Shown here piece after piece: positions 11,751-21,368 of a stretch of 64,000 bases of DNA. The position numbers were made by a program, and so were the translations under genes. Position 1 is the first letter of the stretch. Every line of letters begins with the position of its first letter. The notes beneath the pieces are model-generated. The model was not told where the DNA came from, did no database searches, and was given only the letters and a program-made list of their open reading frames with translations. Source of the DNA: Dichetophora obliterata (Eukaryota > Arthropoda > Insecta > Diptera > Sciomyzidae). The DNA lies in assembly GCA_963920525.1 (NCBI GenBank), contig OY986437.1:60797330-60861329 (forward strand). Reading direction: 5' to 3'.

Positions 11751-11965
11751 TGTGGAAATTAAATATTTCCACGAGAACGAGAACGTTCGTATGTTTGAAT
11801 AATTTATTAGATACTGAAAAATTTTGAAATATTTTTATACATTTAAAATATGAAAACTTAATTCTAAAAAATACAAAAAGAACTTAAAAACTAAGTGGTT
11901 TTAAAACAAAGTGTTTTACATACAATTGAAACAATATTAAAATGTAATAATAAGATAACACTACA
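11751..11965 (-). repeat. Gypsy 5' LTR
   Basis: 215 bp, apparently identical to 6268-6482. It is the 5' LTR of a minus-strand element and should carry the promoter and transcription start. I did not find a clear TATA box or poly(A) signal that I would commit to. Confidence 0.95.
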
Positions 11966-11969
11966 AATT
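11966..11969. repeat. Gypsy target-site duplication, right copy (AATT)
   Basis: Matches 6264-6267. The pair interrupts the 429-bp element. Confidence 0.85.
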
Positions 11970-12311
11970 CATAAGAATGAATTAGAGGATCTGCACATTC
12001 ATATGCTAGTTTAAACAGTGAGTTGATCACAGCTTAATCACTCAAAGACTACTGAAGAGGAATATGTAGCGATTTCCGAAACAGACTGTCTAGTCAGCTA
12101 AGTGATTGACTCTATACAGAGTTGTCGTTGTTGTTGTTGCCTTCTTGAAAACTCACTTGATCTAAAGCTCAGAATCTTAATTCATGTAATTTTTCAATAG
12201 ATCATAAAAACTAATTAAAAAACATTCTGTCTGAGCTGGAATTGAGCCCGAGCTACCACGGTTTTTTAGCTGAGGGGCCGCGCACTCTACCCACTAGGCT
12301 ACGGCCGCCAC

Positions 12312-13190
12312 TTACGGTGGGATAAGCTTTCTTAATATCGCATATAAGGTGCTGTCGAGCGTTTTATGTAAAATATTGTAACCCAGTGTCAACCAACTGA
12401 TTGGACATTGTAAGTTTGGCTTCAGACGTGGAAAGTCTACGATCAGCCAGATTTTCACGCTACGACAAATCTTGGAGAATACTCAAGAAAAACTATCTTT
12501 TTGTCAAATACAATGCCGCCATCGGAAACTCATTAAGGAATCACCCATACTTCAGCATGTCTGAATTTGGTATTCCTGCAAAACTAATACGACTTTGCAG
12601 GATGACACTGAGCAAAACCAGCAGCGCACCTAAAATGGGAAGACCTCTTCCCACCAAACGAGGTTTAAGACAAGGTGATTCCCTATCGTGTGACTTTTTA
12701 AAGTACTGATGTAGAACATAATCTAAAGCTCATACGCACAAAATCAGTGCATCATCTTCCAGATAAGAAAAAGAGTCAAGTCGAATGGGTTTGGCAGTGA
12801 ATACTGATAAGATTAAGTAATTGGTGTCAAAAAACAAACAGTCCCAGCGTCGTGAAAACCACTTTACAGTTGGCAATACCTCCTTTGAGGTAGTGAAGGA
12901 CTTCGACTATCTGAGATCAAGCATTAACTCAACCAACGATATCAACATTGTGAGCAAATAAATAATAACTCGCAGAGTACTCTCTTGCATGAAAAATTAT
13001 GATCCTGTGAAGAATCTATAATCGATTCGGTGGTCAGCGCAGAAGAGGACGACAGCATCTTCGTTAAAAATACCATGTGGAGGAAAACTTGGCGAAGTAT
13101 GGATTTTCCAACGGGCACTAGCAAGCGCCATTCTTAGATGAGGCCAATATCAACATACAGTTGTAGAACCAACTAGGTAAGTAAGTAACT
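12312..13190 (+). pseudogene. RTE-type LINE relic, reverse transcriptase and 3' end (right part)
   Basis: Continues the LINE from 5827. Broken frames give LLN(I)AYKVLS, FGFRRGKSTISQIFTLRQIL, then in another frame FGIPAKLIRLCRMTLSKTSS and KRGLRQGDSLSCDF (to 12709). Farther on are FEVVKDFDYLRSSIN (about 12888-12932) and a C-terminal piece ending near 13170. The YxDD catalytic segment lies in a deleted or unreadable stretch after 12709. The 3' end is a short GTAA repeat (about 13173-13186), as expected for RTE-type tails. At least three frameshifts make it inactive. Confidence 0.75.
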
Positions 13191-13736
13191 CTTATTAATT
13201 TGTAATTCAAGTCCGCAACGAGTCGGTCAGACAACCTCGTTTTTATTGCAATGCCCAGTATAAGCCCCAGTGAAAATCTTACAGTGGAACGATTCTTTGG
13301 GAGGAAATCATGTAATTATGCTAACTTAAACTCAAAAAAGCCGAAGTACTCTCGATCGAATCAATATTTTTCCCGAGAATCGATCGATATCCCGTTAAAA
13401 GGCAGAGTACCGTAGAATATCTCATAAACAGTAACGGACTGTTCACGAACGGACTGTGAACGGACTGTTCACGAAGAATTCATGATTTTAGCAATTTTGT
13501 GCTATGCTAAAAAAAACACGTGCTTGGGATTACTGTTTTCCACAGAAAGACTTATTAACAATTCAAGATATTTTGGGAACTATTCTTACAAAAATTTGGT
13601 AAAATTCGTAAAATTTCTTATGTGTATAAAAAAATAAAAAAAAAACTATCGTTTATAATTAAGCAGATATATGAATACGAGTTCCCAAAGAATTTTGGTG
13701 TGTTGAACTCGAATCACATCAGATTTTCTAACCTAA
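13191..13736. other. AT-rich DNA with a short CGGACTGTTCACGAA palindromic cluster
   Basis: No gene. Around 13434-13482 the word CGGACTGT recurs three times with GTTCACGAA / TTCACGAAC, forming small inverted repeats. Confidence 0.35.
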
Positions 13737-14149
13737 AGATATCCTAACCTTAAAGTGAAAAACACACTGTTTTTCGGCATATTTGAGGTTATGCAGTAAT
13801 GCCATCTAGCATTACTTAAAAAACTTATGCTTTGAAACTAAAAGAGCAAGGTTCCTCTCTTCGAATGCCGTTGAGTTTGCACAAATATCATTTTTTTTTT
13901 TATATGCGAAAAACTAATAACGATCCCAAAAACGTCAAATAGTTGAAACTTAAAAATTTCAACATGCGATATCTCAATGAAAAAAAAGAGATAAGTATTT
14001 GAGCAAACTACACGACATTCAAAGAAGGGAGCCTTGTTCCTTTGGTTTCAATGTATCAGTTTTTTGAAAATGTATTGATGACATTACTCCATAACCTCAA
14101 ATATGGCGAAAAACATCGTTTTTTAACTTTAACTAAGGTGAGGATATCG
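13737..14149. mobile_element. Foldback/MITE-like inverted repeat element
   Basis: Imperfect inverted arms of roughly 150-170 bp (about 13737-13900 and 13985-14149) with outer cores GATATCCTAACCTTA and TAAGGTGAGGATATC, and the shared inner motif CATATTTGAGGTTATG. There is no coding frame. I could not fix a target duplication, so the ends are approximate. Confidence 0.6.
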
Positions 14150-14465
14150 CAAAAACCTGCCGTAACCATTAGGAAATCGTAACAAGTGGGCATGGAAAAA
14201 GCAAAACACTTAGTATTGAAGAAAGATATGAAAAATGGAGTATCTTATCTTATCCAGGAAAATTCGGAAGGTTCCATCTAAAAGTGATAAAGAAACATCT
14301 CCACCGTATCCTTCGGAAGCTTAAGGGTAGTTTTTTATTGAAGTTGTTTCCAAAGCGCTTCTTTAAGAATGCATATGGAAACTTTTACTTATTGTTAAGC
14401 AATGACAACATAAAATATTAATATCATTGTTTCTTAGCCGCTTATTATAGAATTCGATATTTTAA

Positions 14466-14655
14466 TGGTAGTGCGCTTGACTGTGGCTCAACGGTCCCGG
14501 GTTCAAATCCTGGCCGGGCATTTTCATAACAAGAGAGAGGAATTTTTCCACATTAATTCTTAGAACAGGGGAGAGGACTGCTTCCAATTCACTTTTCAAG
14601 ACAGCGGAGAGGAATGTCTCCACATTTTTAATACAGCGGAAAGGAATGTTTCCCT
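14466..14655 (+). repeat. tRNA-like segment followed by about 35-bp tandem units
   Basis: 14466-14520 resembles the 3' two-thirds of a tRNA, with B box GGGTTCAAATCC and A-box remnant TGGTAGTGCGC. No acceptor-stem partner exists for the terminal GCCGGGCA, so it is a tRNA-derived SINE head or relic, not a tRNA gene. From 14530 four degenerate units of about 35 bp follow, each with a core like GCGGAGAGGAATGT-TCCAC. Confidence 0.5.
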
Positions 14656-14744
14656 TTAATGACATGTAAAAAAAGAAATGGAGTGTCCAACGGAAGGAAA
14701 TTCTTCCTTCATTCCATGGAATGCTGCCTGTTTATATCCGGGAA

Positions 14745-16500
14745 TATTTCCATTTCCTGGAGGGATAGACATATTGGAAGAAAATATACTATCTCCAGGC
14801 GTAGAACACTTAGTCAGGCGTTAATAACTGGGGCTACAAATAGCGCAGTGGAGACCAATCAGCCCAACAAACATTTCAGCTTCCAGAAGGCTTTAGCGAG
14901 GGCATTTCTCCTCCCTCTTTTACTGCAACGCGAAGCTTTCTGGAAGGTGTTTGGCGCACTAATGCAGGTTTCAGGCTATCGTAACAGACCTCCTTCTTCT
15001 TTTATATATTGCTTCTTTGCGGAAGCACGTCAAAAGCAACTTATCGAACCTTGTCTGAGACAACTTACCGAAACTTAGCGAAGCACTTCAGAAGCAACTT
15101 AATTTAAAGTAATTTAAAGAACTAGGGAACAGTAAACAAAAAAAGGATATGTCAATTCAATTAGTAATAAAATGCAGTGGAATTTGATTAAAAACTAACT
15201 CATCACAGTTTGATGGAATTCGCATTTTATTTTCTGCGAAACGTATCCAATCGTCGTAGTTTCTTCAACAAGAAGTCATAATATTTTATATATTTTGTAT
15301 TAATTGTTTATATAATTTATTAGCATATTTATTTTACGTAAGCGTAATATGACAAAAATGTCTATATGTCGATTTTACTTTTTTTTGCAAGCAGATGCCG
15401 TCGTTTTCCATTTATGCGTCATACAGACTCTACAACACTTGCTGTTACCAGCGAGTTATGGGTTTTACAAAAATAGCATCGATACGACATATTGTCAAGT
15501 TCAAATTGGCTAACTTCCATAAATGTTTCGCAAAGGTTTCCTCTAAGCAACAAACATAAGCTCACTGCACGGAAATGTGTAATTTTCGATAAAGTGCCTC
15601 GCAGAGGCTTCATCGAAACAACCAAAATGAGTTCATGCTCCGATATTTGAAACCTGCATTCACAAGTGCCATAGAAGCCTTATCGAGGAACAAAGTATTT
15701 AACCTCCATGCGCAGGTGAATTAAAAGCGATATGGAGGTTGAACCTCTTTAAATTTCAAAATTGAACCTGCTAGAAGCTCAAATGTTTGTTGGGAGATAC
15801 CTTAAACCGGAACCTGGAGTTGAGGTCAATGACAAGACAATTCACAGAAGCCTTAAGAAACATGGATTTTCTCCTAGAAAAAAGTAGAGAATCCCCTTTG
15901 AACTGATAAGAACCGAAAGCAAAGATATGAATTCGAAAAAAGTAAGAGCACTTTACCGTTGATGATTGGATGAAGGTAACATGGTCAGATGAAACTAAAA
16001 GAAACTGTTTTGGGTCAGATGGGTGCATGTGGACATAGGTTGGTTCAGATATAAGCCTTCAAGACCAAAAAATTTGTTAGACATTGAAATTTGGAGAGGT
16101 TGTAAGGATTTTTTGAGTATGCTTTCGTGGCAATTAAGTCAGAGTACTGCAACAAATCAATATTATTATGTTCTCCACGGACTATAATAATACTTTTCAA
16201 GACTCGTATTCCCTTAGTTTGGATATATTTGAGACAGAACAGGGGCAGGATGATGTCTTAATGCCGGCTAACGATCCAAAGCATGCGGCTAAAAGAACAA
16301 AGAAATGGTTCATTGAAAATTGGATCAAATTTCCAGATTGGCTTGCACTGTTCCCTGATATGATATCCATCGAACAACTTTAAGCCATCCTAAAAAGTAA
16401 AATATTAGCAGAAAAAAATCGTCCAAAAGGCCTGAATGAACAAACATGGCAAAAAATTAGTCCTGACACCTTGTAAAAAGTATGCTGAACAGAATAAAAA
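14745..16500 (+). pseudogene. Tc1-like transposase relic, interrupted
   Basis: Before the insertion at 14863, a frame reads RDRHIGRKYTISRRRT and ATNSAVET, as in the second helix-turn-helix of Tc1 transposases. After it (15795 on) come KTIHRSLKKHGFSPRK, TVDDWMKVTWSDETK (first catalytic Asp region, about 15959-16003), NDPKHAAKRTKKWF (second Asp, 16268-16315) and a degraded region where SPDLNPIEHLW-like residues are mutated (about 16320-16380). Stops and frameshifts occur throughout, so it cannot make a transposase. Confidence 0.75.
14863..15794. mobile_element. 932-bp terminal-inverted-repeat element inside the Tc1 relic
   Basis: The ends CCCAACAAACATTTCAGCTTC and GAAGCTCAAATGTTTGTTGGG are inverted copies of about 34 bp with few mismatches. 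Removing the element rejoins two parts of a Tc1-like frame. There is no transposase frame inside. The target duplication could not be defined because the flanks have diverged. Confidence 0.65.
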
Positions 16501-17190
16501 CCCTAGATAAATAACGAAGGTGTCAGACAAAATACTACACGATAGACTCAAGAACTGCTATAAATTGAATGGTTTTTGGTTTTTCAATCGTTGCTAGATT
16601 AATAACGGTTCTAATTGGGTTCTTAATTAAAAAGAGAATCAAAGTTAAACTTTTTTGTGAATTTTTCGTAATTCGTGAACAGATTTGTCCGTCACTGTAT
16701 ATTATTACAATACATAATATAAGTTCCAGTAAATTATACAAGATACTTAACAGAACAGGTACCACATGAAAAACAAAATATGAAGTGAAAAAAAATCTAA
16801 GAATTTATCTGCATTTTATTATACTAATTAAAGATTGCAATGTGTTTTTTTATCAGAAATTGCCATGGGTGGGATTTTCTGGGCGTAAAATTTGGATCAC
16901 TGGAGTAGAAAGTAATAATTTTTTATTTAAATCCGGTTGAAGACTACCGAAAATATTGAAAATAAATATAATCGAATACTACCATTAATAAAAATATGAA
17001 TCAAAAGCTATTATCATCGAATATAAGAACCATAATCACCGTATTAGTACTGAATACCAGCTAAAAACAACCGCTTCCGAATGTTAACTTCAAATTCTGC
17101 ACTACCTATGATGTATTATTGCAAGAAATTATAATGAGGAATGGAAATTATTCAATAAAGATTGAAAATAAAACTTATCTATAATTGTAT
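16501..17190. other. No gene seen
   Basis: AT-rich. It may hold the 3' non-coding end of the Tc1 relic (near 16676-16700, GTCCGTCACTGTA looks like a Tc1-type terminus), but no opposite terminus was identified. Confidence 0.3.
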
Positions 17191-17193
17191 TGA

Positions 17194-17865
17194 ATGAGCT
17201 TCACCTCAGCCTGTTACAAAACCACGTCACAATGTTTGTATTCTCTTGGGGCAATAACTGTCTGTACTCAAAGATTATTTGTGGTGTTGCACCGTGTTAT
17301 TGTTTTATCGATTAGCTGTTGTGGCTGTTCTCAAAAACTAGTCCATAAATTAGTCATTTTTGAATTTATAATTAAAACAAGTTGTCATAATTTAAAACCT
17401 TTCAGCCTTTATATCCCAAATATTTGTTTAACTACTCCTAACAAATATTTCATCTACTTAAACTACGCATATTTCCTGCAAATTTATTTTTCTCATTCTT
17501 ACGCCCTACTTTCAAGAATAACAGAAGAACGGATGCAAAATTCCGTTTTCTTATGGCCACCGGATATAGCTGCTTACCACGTTGTCTTCAGGCTTCCTCT
17601 CAACTTCCTCCTCACCACACAAACAGGCACACACCTTTCTTTTCCTTGGTCTATTATTTACACTCTCGTACACAAAATAAACAACGCACTTCCTGGGTTG
17701 CCCTTCATCTTGCTCAAATGCAATGAAATCCACCGCGAAGTCATTTGGTCGTCCATTGTTTAGTTTTTCCAGTTTGGTTTTTCTTTTTATAGAAACTGCT
17801 GTAGCTTGCCATGTTAGGCAGTTGAAGAATTGAGCTAGGGTGCTGTTCTGGAGTGTTGGAGCCAA
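17194..17865. other. Unrecognised overlapping open frames on both strands
   Basis: A plus-strand ATG frame of 189 codons (17194-17763) overlaps a minus-strand open stretch of 104 codons (17865-17551, beginning at TTG). Both are unusually long for such AT-rich DNA. The minus-strand product has a charged, protein-like composition (RPRKRKVCACLCGEEEVERK); the plus-strand one is hydrophobic. I recognise neither. One could be an exon or a transposon remnant, or both could be chance in a locally GC-richer patch. Confidence 0.25.
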
Positions 17866-19911
17866 GGTTTGGGATGTCGGTGCAAAACAAGTGGCACAAA
17901 ACCAACAACCTGGCCCTTAAAACAAGCTAAAGCCCCTCTTTCAGGTTTGTTTTAAGAGCTGCTCCTGATGTCGTTGTTGTTTTTCTGGTTGCTTGAAATG
18001 GTTTTAATTGTTGTTGGTTGCTTGTTTGCAGCCAACGAATGCATTCGTCCTCTCATCGTTCTTAAATTGAGGAGCAAGAGTAAATAAACAAAGGCGGCTG
18101 CTGCTACTGTTGTTGCTGTAGGAGTCAGAAGTTGTTGCTGTAGGAGTCAGAAGTTGTGTTCTATTTGCTGTTTGTGGTGCACCAAAGTCGGTTAAAGAAA
18201 TTTGATTGCATCACATATGCGATATATTTTAAATTTGCAAGCAAAAGCTAGTTTTACAGATAAGAGAATTTAACGTTGGGAAAAAATTAAATTTTTTGTT
18301 TACTTTAAAACAATTCAATTTAAAATGTAATGGTCAAAAACTTGTATAATATATTAAATTACATATTTATTCAAATTGGCTCAAAAAATAACAACGAATT
18401 AAACTCACATAAAGTGATAGAAGAAAATTTCAATGGTTTTTGTATATAAGAAATAGTGAAACCTCAGATTTTTTATTGTTTTATCAAAAACATTTTGTTT
18501 ACACGCATCATTATTATTTAACACCTCTTGAGCAATGAGCAATCTCCTAACAAATGCCCAACAACGTTTATGATTGCTCAACACATAACTTGGCAGCTAG
18601 CTGGTTTTACCAAATTTGTTATTTACACGCTTTTTGATAGGATGTTTATCCATAAACAACAAGAATTGATGCTCACAAACGAATAGACAGTGCAACAGCC
18701 AGTTCGACAAATAGTAGTAAAGCCGTTTTATGCCGTTGCTTGCCATAAATGATGATGCCAGTTGAGTGTGGAAACTCAGATTTTTTCATTTCTTACCATT
18801 CAAACGTTGCAAGAAGTTTCAACACATCAAAGTTTGCTATTCAAACACAGAGATTTCGATATGTGTGGGACCCAAAAATCAGGGAAAATATGGCATCTGT
18901 GTGATATTCAAATAATGCGGTCTTAGTAGAGGCTTTTCTTTGAGTCAAGCAAACAAAGCATGTGTAAGCAACAACGAAAAATTCATTTAAGACTCTGTAT
19001 AAAAACGATTTAATACAACTCTACTATCACTTGTTGCCTTCAAATATTTCTGAAAAATTTATTTGGTTGCACAGCTGTGATGTGCAAATCTGTTGTCTCA
19101 AGCTGCTGTTTATCTGTTGATAACTGTGTGAAAATCTCATTTTAAATGGCTGCTTTTGCAGTTTTAAATTGTTTTTATTGGAAAAAAGTGAAATGATGAC
19201 ATATTTTTGGGAAAACAATCTTGTTTATTCTTATACTTTCAGAACTTTTACTAAGGTACTGTTATTTTCAGTACTATTACTCAGGGGCGTCCCAAGGCAT
19301 TTTGGAAGAACAGGCAAGATATAATTTTGGCGCCCTTTATAAAATTATCGAAAAAATCCAAATATGTTTTTTTATTAACAATATCAAACATATTTTTATT
19401 AAATCACTTCAAATAAATGAACTAAGATATATAACTCGTTTTTAAAATATATTAAGTTTAAAATAAATCGCAGAAACATATGTTTTAGGAACATAAATGA
19501 AAATTAAAAAATTATTAAATAAAAATTGATAACAAAAAACCATAAAAAATTAGATCATAAATATAAAGGGTAAATTTTTAATTGTTTGGTTTTTGAAAAT
19601 AAAAAAAAAGTATAGCAGTGAGGGGACTGCTGACCGAAGCGAAAACATATATGTAAAATATTAGTATTCCCAGGAAGACTTTGTCCTGCCACGGACTGCC
19701 GTACTGCTATATAAGAATTTTCATGCTAATCGGAAAAAAGTTTTATATATTCACCCTCAACCTTTGATTATTTCTTTCAATATACATTTTTTATTCAGAT
19801 AGCATTTTTATTTTATAATTACACCAAACTATATTATTACATTTAAATTGAATATTGTTGATATAAAAATAAAATACAGGGAGCACTATTGAATGAAAAA
19901 TAATCCTCAAA
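17866..19911. other. No gene; short tandem duplications
   Basis: A 23-bp unit (GTTGTTGCTGTAGGAGTCAGAA) is repeated twice at about 18110-18157. CAGGGGCG at 19282 looks like a hAT-type terminus, but no matching opposite end was found. Confidence 0.35.
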
Positions 19912-19994
19912 AAGGATATTTAATTTTTTCTTTCAATGTATATGTAGAGCTGTAGCTAAAATAAAATAAATTCTCTTTTTTTTATATATGATAT

Positions 19995-21368
19995 TTTGTT
20001 TGATGGGTCTTGAAGTCTCTTTTAATGCCTGCATTTGAGATCTTGCTACAAGGAAAACAGAAAACATAGCAAGCAAAGTGTAGTTTATTTACTGCCCCCA
20101 ATTCGGTTTATCCGTACATCCGGTTCATCATTAATGCACATTATTTTCATCTTTTATCACTTCATTATATTTTAAATTATGGGTTTTAATATAAAAAACA
20201 AAGTAAAACATAAACAAAAATATGAATTAAACTTATTGAAATAATTAATATACACTTAAAATACATAATAATACACACATACAAAAAATTTGTATTTACA
20301 TACATTTCATTGAATTTCTTTTACATTATTTTCACTAAAGTTACTAAAGTTAAAGCTTATAGTAGGTAAAATAAGAAACAAAAAATTTTGGACGATGCAG
20401 TCCCACTCATGATAAAATTATTTTTAAGTAGCCTTTACAACTACTTATTTTCTCACGAGCTGCAATTTCTAACAAAAGAAAACAATATAAAGTGCGTGAA
20501 TCACACACATTGGCAGCTTTCAGCGGAGTCAATAGTTGGGGACTGTTTTTTTTTAATTTTGAGTGAGAAATCTTTGTAATAAAATGATCCATTCACAGCA
20601 GGTGACTGTTCTGAATGCTGCCAATGTGTGTCACACGATCTCTATTTTGTTTTCTTTTGCTTGACATTCGATGGTCGAAACACGAAATGTCAATCCTACC
20701 TGTTACTTATTATACCATGGTCCCAGTCAGAGAATATGCTGGCGACATTTATAAAACTACAAATGTTTTTATGTAGGTCATGAAACTCAAACACACGCTC
20801 TTGGATATTGGCTACCAGGCGCTCAGCAAATGCAGCAAGCATGGCAAAATTAAACAAGGTAGTGTTAGGGCGGAGAGCCGGTGACCGAAACTGTCAAAAC
20901 GAAATTGACATTTCATACAAAATCTGCAACCAATGCAATATGAAAGCAAGAACTGGCAAATATATCAAAATGGATGAGTTTGACAGTTATGGTCACTTAG
21001 AAAGAGAACACATTCAGCCTTAACACTACCTTGTCTAATTCTACTATGGCAGCAAGCAACCATCAATAATTCTGCTGACAAATCGTTCCTTCATAAAGAA
21101 ATCATAAAGGATATTTACTGTTTTTCTGTCAATGTATATGTAGATCTGTAGCTGAACTAAAATACATTAACAACAACAATTACCAAGCAAATCTACTACA
21201 ACGATGAACAGAGAAGAGCAGTATCACATCGGTTGCGCAACGTTAGAGGGAATGAACCGAATTGGCGGCGGAAAATAAACAGCACTTTGCTTGCTATGTT
21301 TTTTGTTTGCCTGGTAGCAAGATCTCAAGTGGAGGCATAAAAAAGAGACTTCATGGCCAGTCAAACAA
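19995..21368. mobile_element. Candidate 1.37-kb element with about 115-bp inverted ends
   Basis: 19995-20110 and 21251-21368 are inverted copies, sharing GAAGTCTCTTTT, GAGATCTTGCTAC, AACATAGCAAGCAAAGTG and CCAATTCGGTT. Between them lie a second inverted pair (about 20471-20530 and 20594-20665, core ACACATTGGCAGC) and a miniature element at 20854-21034. No transposase frame is seen. The boundaries are those of the inverted repeats; no target duplication was confirmed. Confidence 0.55.
20854..21034. mobile_element. Miniature inverted-repeat element, 181 bp
   Basis: The ends ACAAGGTAGTGTTAGGG and CCTTAACACTACCTTGT are a near-perfect 17-bp inverted pair. Weaker inverted similarity extends about 13 bp outward through AATTA. 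The 71-codon open frame here is not meaningful. Confidence 0.55.

Larger units (their letters stand above)
6268..11965 (-). mobile_element. Full-length Ty3/gypsy LTR retrotransposon, CsRn1-like by gag motif
   Basis: A 5698-bp element on the minus strand. It has 215-bp LTRs that look identical, a 4-bp AATT duplication, an 18-nt primer site, a 1.2-kb leader with an 18-bp minisatellite, gag (10537-9569), pol (9635-6483) and a polypurine tract touching the 3' LTR. Pol domains run protease, RT, RNase H, integrase; there is no env frame. Both main frames are uninterrupted. LTR identity together with intact frames implies a recent insertion that may still be active. The gag knuckle is of CHCC type (C-x2-H-x9-C-x3-C), which I associate with the CsRn1 lineage; the tRNA-Arg primer differs from the tRNA-Trp primer I recall for CsRn1 itself. 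Confidence 0.95.
6082..12212. mobile_element. Unclassified 429-bp insertion with 67-bp inverted repeats, inside the SINE
   Basis: Once the gypsy element is removed, about 429 bp (6082-6267 plus 11970-12212) separates two copies of the SINE sequence AATTAAAAAACATT (6068-6081 and 12213-12226, 14 bp). Bases 6083-6149 are the inverse of 12105-12171 over 67 bp with no mismatch that I could see. The left repeat lies at the left edge, whereas the right one stops 41 bp short of the right edge. No coding frame is evident. A 14-bp duplication suggests a retro-type insertion rather than a classical cut-and-paste transposon, so the class is open. Confidence 0.7.
5828..12311 (-). mobile_element. tRNA-derived SINE (minus strand), interrupted by later insertions
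   Basis: The SINE occupies 5828-6081 and 12227-12311 (about 340 bp joined). On the minus strand it begins at 12311 with a tRNA-like head: A-box-like TAGCCTAGTGGGTAGAGTGC and a B box inside gctcgggctcaattcc. It continues into a body with CAGACAATGGCAAACC and GTTCGGAGT and ends in an A/T-rich tail near 5828. The flanks carry a 14-bp duplication TTACGGTGGGATAA (5814-5827 and 12312-12325), typical of LINE-mediated insertion. A second full copy is at 30186-30532 and a truncated plus-strand copy is near 32049-32220. Confidence 0.85.

Noticed and set aside
14466..14520. Possible tRNA gene
   Set aside because: Has a good B box and a GCCGGGCA end, but no complementary 5' acceptor strand and no full D-arm.
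19282..19300. hAT-type terminus CAGGGGCG
   Set aside because: No matching inverted end or duplication was found within several kb.
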